10,803 bases of DNA from JANOQP01 sp044227705 (GTDB lineage: Bacteria > Bacteroidota > Bacteroidia > Chitinophagales > Saprospiraceae). This document shows, piece by piece, positions 8,313 through 10,803 of this stretch. Location: the NCBI GenBank assembly GCA_044227705.1, contig JBGAWE010000158.1, positions 1 to 10,803 on the forward strand, in the 5' to 3' direction. The translations under genes and the position numbers were made by a program. The notes under the pieces were generated by a model that had not been told where the DNA came from, did no database searches, and saw only the letters and a program-made list of their open reading frames with translations. Position 1 is the stretch's first letter, and every line of letters begins with the position of its first letter.

Positions 8313-9730
8313 ATGAAAAAGACGCTTTTCGCCCTCTTTGGCCTCTTTCTCGCCGCTCCCCTCGCCGCCCAGACCACCGGCTGCGACATCCGCGTGAAAC
8401 TCGGCAGCTATCCCGCCGACACCATCTGGCTCGGCCAGTATTTCGGCAAAAGGGCGCCGACCATCTTCGCCGCCACCCGCCAGCCCGGGGGTGTTTTCAA
8501 CTTGAAAAAGGAAGACGGCCTGCCCGAGGGCCTCTACGCCATCGTCTTTCGCCGCAACAAGACCGACCAGAAGGAGAACTTTCCCGTCTGGCTCGTCGAC
8601 GGGCAGCGCGAGTTTTCCGTCTCGGCCGACGCTTTGAACACCTCGCTCGCCCGGGCAAGCGGCTCTGCGGAGAACACCGCGCTATTTGATTATCTCTCGA
8701 AATACCAGCCGCTTATGGACTCGCTGAACGACGCGACGACCTTTTGGAAAAGCGTCCTCGACGAAGATTCATTCAACGCGATGCTCCGGGCCGAGCGGAA
8801 CCTTCGAGACTTTCAGGACGGCTTTTTGAAAAACAACCCGACGACGAAAACTGCCGCGATGGTCGACCCGACCCGATTTGCTGAAGCTCCTGACGGTGGT
8901 GGTGATTGGGAAAAACGCCGCGCCGCCGCCGCCTCGACTGGCAGCGTGCCACTTCTTCGACGGCATGGACCTCGGCCCTTCGGGCGGTTTTCTCAAATAT
9001 CCCCTTTGGGTCGAGCGGGTCCGACTATTTCGCCATGAAACTCGCCATGCCCGAACCGCAGAGCCTCACCGCGCAGCTTGAGGACATCCTCGCTCGGTTG
9101 GAGCCGTGGCCGGAGGCGCATCACTATTACTTCCGCTACATCATGCAGTCGCTCGGCCGGATTAGCCGGTTTCGGACGGACGAGGTCTATGTCAGTTTTG
9201 TCCGAAAATACGTCGACGGCGGCCGCTGCGATTGGATGGACGCGGCCGACCTCGCCCGCTACCGCGACGATGCGAGCCGGCTCGAACCGCTCGCCGTCGG
9301 CAAAAAGCTGCCAGATGTGACTCTTTACGACCGCGATGACAAGCCGGTCGAGGTGAACAAGGTGGAGGGGAAATACGCGCTGCTCGTCTTTTGGATGTAC
9401 GACTGCTCGCACTGCAAGCGCGAAATCCCGATGCTGGTGAAGATGGCCGACGAGCTTCGGGCGAAGGGGGTGAAAGTCCTCTCCGTCTGTGGAAAATACG
9501 GGGCCGAGGAGATGAACAAATGCTGGGACTTCGCGGCCGCGAACCAGATGCCCGCCGACTGGCTGCTGCTGGCCGACCCGCTCCAAAAATCAAACTACCG
9601 GTCGATTTTGAACGCCCGCTCGAACCCTAGGCTCATCCTCGTGGACGAGAACAAAACCATTCTTTACAAACAGGCGGGGGAGCTTCCCGAGCGAGCTTTG
9701 CGCCGCGAACTGGAGCGGGCGTTGAAATGA
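8313..9730 (+). CDS. Exported thioredoxin-like protein (DUF4369/DUF5106/TlpA-like), frameshifted
   Basis: ATG 8313 gives a signal peptide (MKKTLFALFGLFLAAPLAA, cut before Q20). Residues about 22-108 fit DUF4369 (beta-rich, ...DTIWLGQYFGK...GLYAIVF...). Residues about 115-330 fit DUF5106, with the landmark HFFDGMDL. The C-terminal 150 residues form a TlpA/AhpC-TSA thioredoxin fold with active site DCSHCKREIP (Cys364 and Cys367 after repair) and the cis-Pro strand NPRLILVD. Such proteins are periplasmic thiol-disulfide oxidoreductases in Bacteroidota; substrate unknown. The frame changes twice: good protein is in frame 3 to about 8864, in frame 1 at 8950-9009 and in frame 2 from about 9010 to the end. 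Removing two extra bases gives 471 residues, a plausible full length for this architecture. Repaired, it should be active; as written it would stop at 9038 before the thioredoxin domain. Confidence 0.92.
8865..8949 (+). other. First frameshift region in the thioredoxin-like gene
   Basis: Protein in frame 3 is convincing up to NNPTTKTAAMV (8864), and HFFDGMDL in frame 1 is convincing from 8950. The net change is one extra base. The sequence between is GC-rich with a run of CCG/GCC triplets (8917-8932), and no single repair gives an obviously correct protein, so more than one indel may lie here. Confidence 0.65.
9001..9010 (+). other. Second frameshift site in the thioredoxin-like gene
   Basis: Frame 1 protein ends with GGFLKYPLW, and frame 2 protein resumes with SSGSDYFAMKL. 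Removing one G from GGG at 9008-9010 joins them directly. The neighbouring CCCC and TTT runs are alternative sites for the extra base. Confidence 0.75.
9404..9415 (+). other. CSHC redox active site of the thioredoxin-like protein
   Basis: The codons TGC TCG CAC TGC encode Cys-Ser-His-Cys directly after the WMYD strand and before KREIP, the standard position of the CxxC pair at the start of the first long helix in TlpA-like thioredoxins. The Pro three residues after the second Lys/Arg pair (REIP) is also the conserved helix-kink position. Confidence 0.92.
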
Positions 9731-10783
9731 TCAAACCCACTTTTTCCTTTTGAAGTACCACAACATACCGACAGCCGCGAGAAACATTAAGCCGAGGATT
9801 ATGAAATAACCGTTTCGCGTTCGCAGCTCGGGCATGTTGTCGAAGTTCATCCCATAGACACCGGCGACGAACGAGAGCGGGATGAAGATGGTCGAGATGA
9901 CCGTCAGCAGCCGCATGACGTGGTTCAAACGGTTGGCCGCCTCTGCCTGCGAAAGCTCGGCGAACCCGTCGAGCGTCTCGATTTGGTGGTCGATGCCGTC
10001 GATGATTTGCGAGAGATGGTCGTGCACGTCGCGGGCGTAGTCGAGGTTGGCGGAGTGGCAGTAGGCGTTCTCGCTTTTCGAGATGCGAAAAGTGGCGTCG
10101 CGCAGCGGCTGAACCTTCCGCCGGAAGCCGGTGACGAGCCTTTTCAGCTCATAAATCCGGGTGCGGATGCGGGGCGAGTCGGGTGTTTTGGAAAGCTCCT
10201 CTTCCAGTTTCTCAATCTCGTTCTCAATGCCGTCGGAAGACAGGGTAAAGCCTTGTCGACGATGTAATCAGGAGCGGATGTGAAGATGGTCAGCACGGTT
10301 TCCGACGCATCCGGTTGAGCGGGTCAGCAGGCGGGCATAGTTCTCGAAGGTGTCGTTGGGTCTATTGAAAGAGGCAGGCGCATCCCGGGGCGAAAAAGAT
10401 GGAGACCTGTTGGGCGAGCGGCGAGCTGGAAATGGCCGAAGTCGATGTTGGCGCGATGGTGGACGCCGTTCTCGCGCTCACCTCGAACTTTCCCGCTGTT
10501 GCGTGTCGAGCACGTCTTCGAGCACCATTGGGCTGATTTTCAGCGCGTTGCCGATGGCAGCAACGACCGGCACCTCGCTCAAGCCGCGCACGTCGAGCCA
10601 AGTGGTCACGCCGCCACTGCTGTTGGACAGGTCGGCGTTTTCCCAAGTTTTTTTCTGTGAAAAAAAGCCCTCGTTGAACCGGCAGATGGCCACCGAGGGC
10701 GAGTCGACGACGATGTCGCCGGTGTAGACGAGGGTGCCGGGCGGCATCCCTTTTTTGCGAAGGAGGTGGCGTTTTCTGCCCAT
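9731..10783 (-). pseudogene. corA: CorA magnesium/cobalt transporter, many frameshifts
   Basis: CorA is a pentameric inner-membrane channel for Mg2+ and Co2+. The C-terminal part is intact: the helix with RLNHVMRLLTVIS, TM1 (IFIPLSFVAGV), the YGMNF signature (GMN codons at 9853-9845), TM2 (GYFIILGLMFLAAVGML) and the basic end KRKKWV. The N-terminal part, from ATG 10783 (MGRKRHLLRKKGMPPGTLVYTGD) to VLEDVLDTQQR, matches Bacteroidota CorA, whose proteins usually start this way. Between about 10492 and 10240 the frame changes at least six times: KFEVS, ENGVHH, QQVSIFF, PNDTFENYARLL and DYIVDK appear in shifting frames, with in-frame stops at 10478-10480 and 10268-10270. N- and C-terminal parts share one frame and the span is exactly 350 codons plus stop, so the indels cancel. 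This is a pseudogene as written, or an intact gene with sequencing errors. The frame stays open upstream to the window edge, so an earlier start is possible. Confidence 0.9.
9845..9853 (-). other. GMN ion-selectivity signature of CorA
   Basis: On the minus strand GGG ATG AAC encodes Gly-Met-Asn at the end of TM1, in the context VYGMNFDNMPEL. In CorA this motif forms the periplasmic mouth and the ion-selectivity site of the pore. Confidence 0.95.
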
Positions 10784-10803
10784 TTTTCCCGGTTTTGGGC
10801 AAA

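Noticed and set aside
6389..8389. Antisense open frames (6389-7360 and 7580-8389) opposite the unknown exported protein
   Set aside because: They are Arg/Val/Gly-rich without signal peptide or motif. The + frame has balanced composition and continues the signal-peptide gene.

Overview
The window looks like a GC-rich member of the Bacteroidota, possibly Saprospiraceae-like. The evidence is an exported thioredoxin-fold protein of the DUF4369/DUF5106/TlpA-like type, a WG-repeat-like exported protein, long secreted proteins built of Ig-like repeats, a Cys-bracketed Asp-rich calcium motif of a kind common in Saprospiraceae surface proteins, and starts preceded by A/T-rich leaders rather than Shine-Dalgarno sequences. 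The family-level placement is inference.

Layout. Bases 1-1959 (+) are the 3' part of a gene for a repetitive secreted protein: one incomplete and six complete Ig-like modules of about 92 residues. A 100-base gap with a heptad-repeat hairpin separates it from a second Ig-like repeat protein (2061-4565, +) that has its own signal peptide and an embedded calcium-binding motif. Neither protein ends in a recognisable type IX secretion sorting domain. Convergent to these is a WG-repeat-like exported protein (6125-4609, -). Divergent from it across 40 AT-rich bases is an exported protein of about 678 residues that I do not recognise (6166-8203, +), then the exported thioredoxin-like protein (8313-9730, +). 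A CorA magnesium/cobalt transporter gene lies convergent at the right edge (10783-9731, -). Its stop codon directly abuts the thioredoxin-like gene's stop.

Reading-frame integrity divides the window. The two Ig-repeat genes are clean. Every gene from 4609 to the right edge is interrupted by small indels: one in the WG-repeat gene, one in the unknown gene, at least two in the thioredoxin-like gene and at least six frame changes in corA. In each case the protein stays recognisable in another frame and the total length becomes normal once the indels are repaired. This pattern suggests a low-accuracy or low-coverage assembly at least as strongly as real gene decay.

All four non-CorA genes with a visible N-terminus carry signal peptides, so the region is mainly about the cell envelope and surface. 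I see no RNA genes, CRISPR arrays, integrases or transposases, and no convincing defence or mobile system. The most original items are the unrecognised exported protein, the absence of sorting domains from both repeat proteins, and the heptad hairpin between them.
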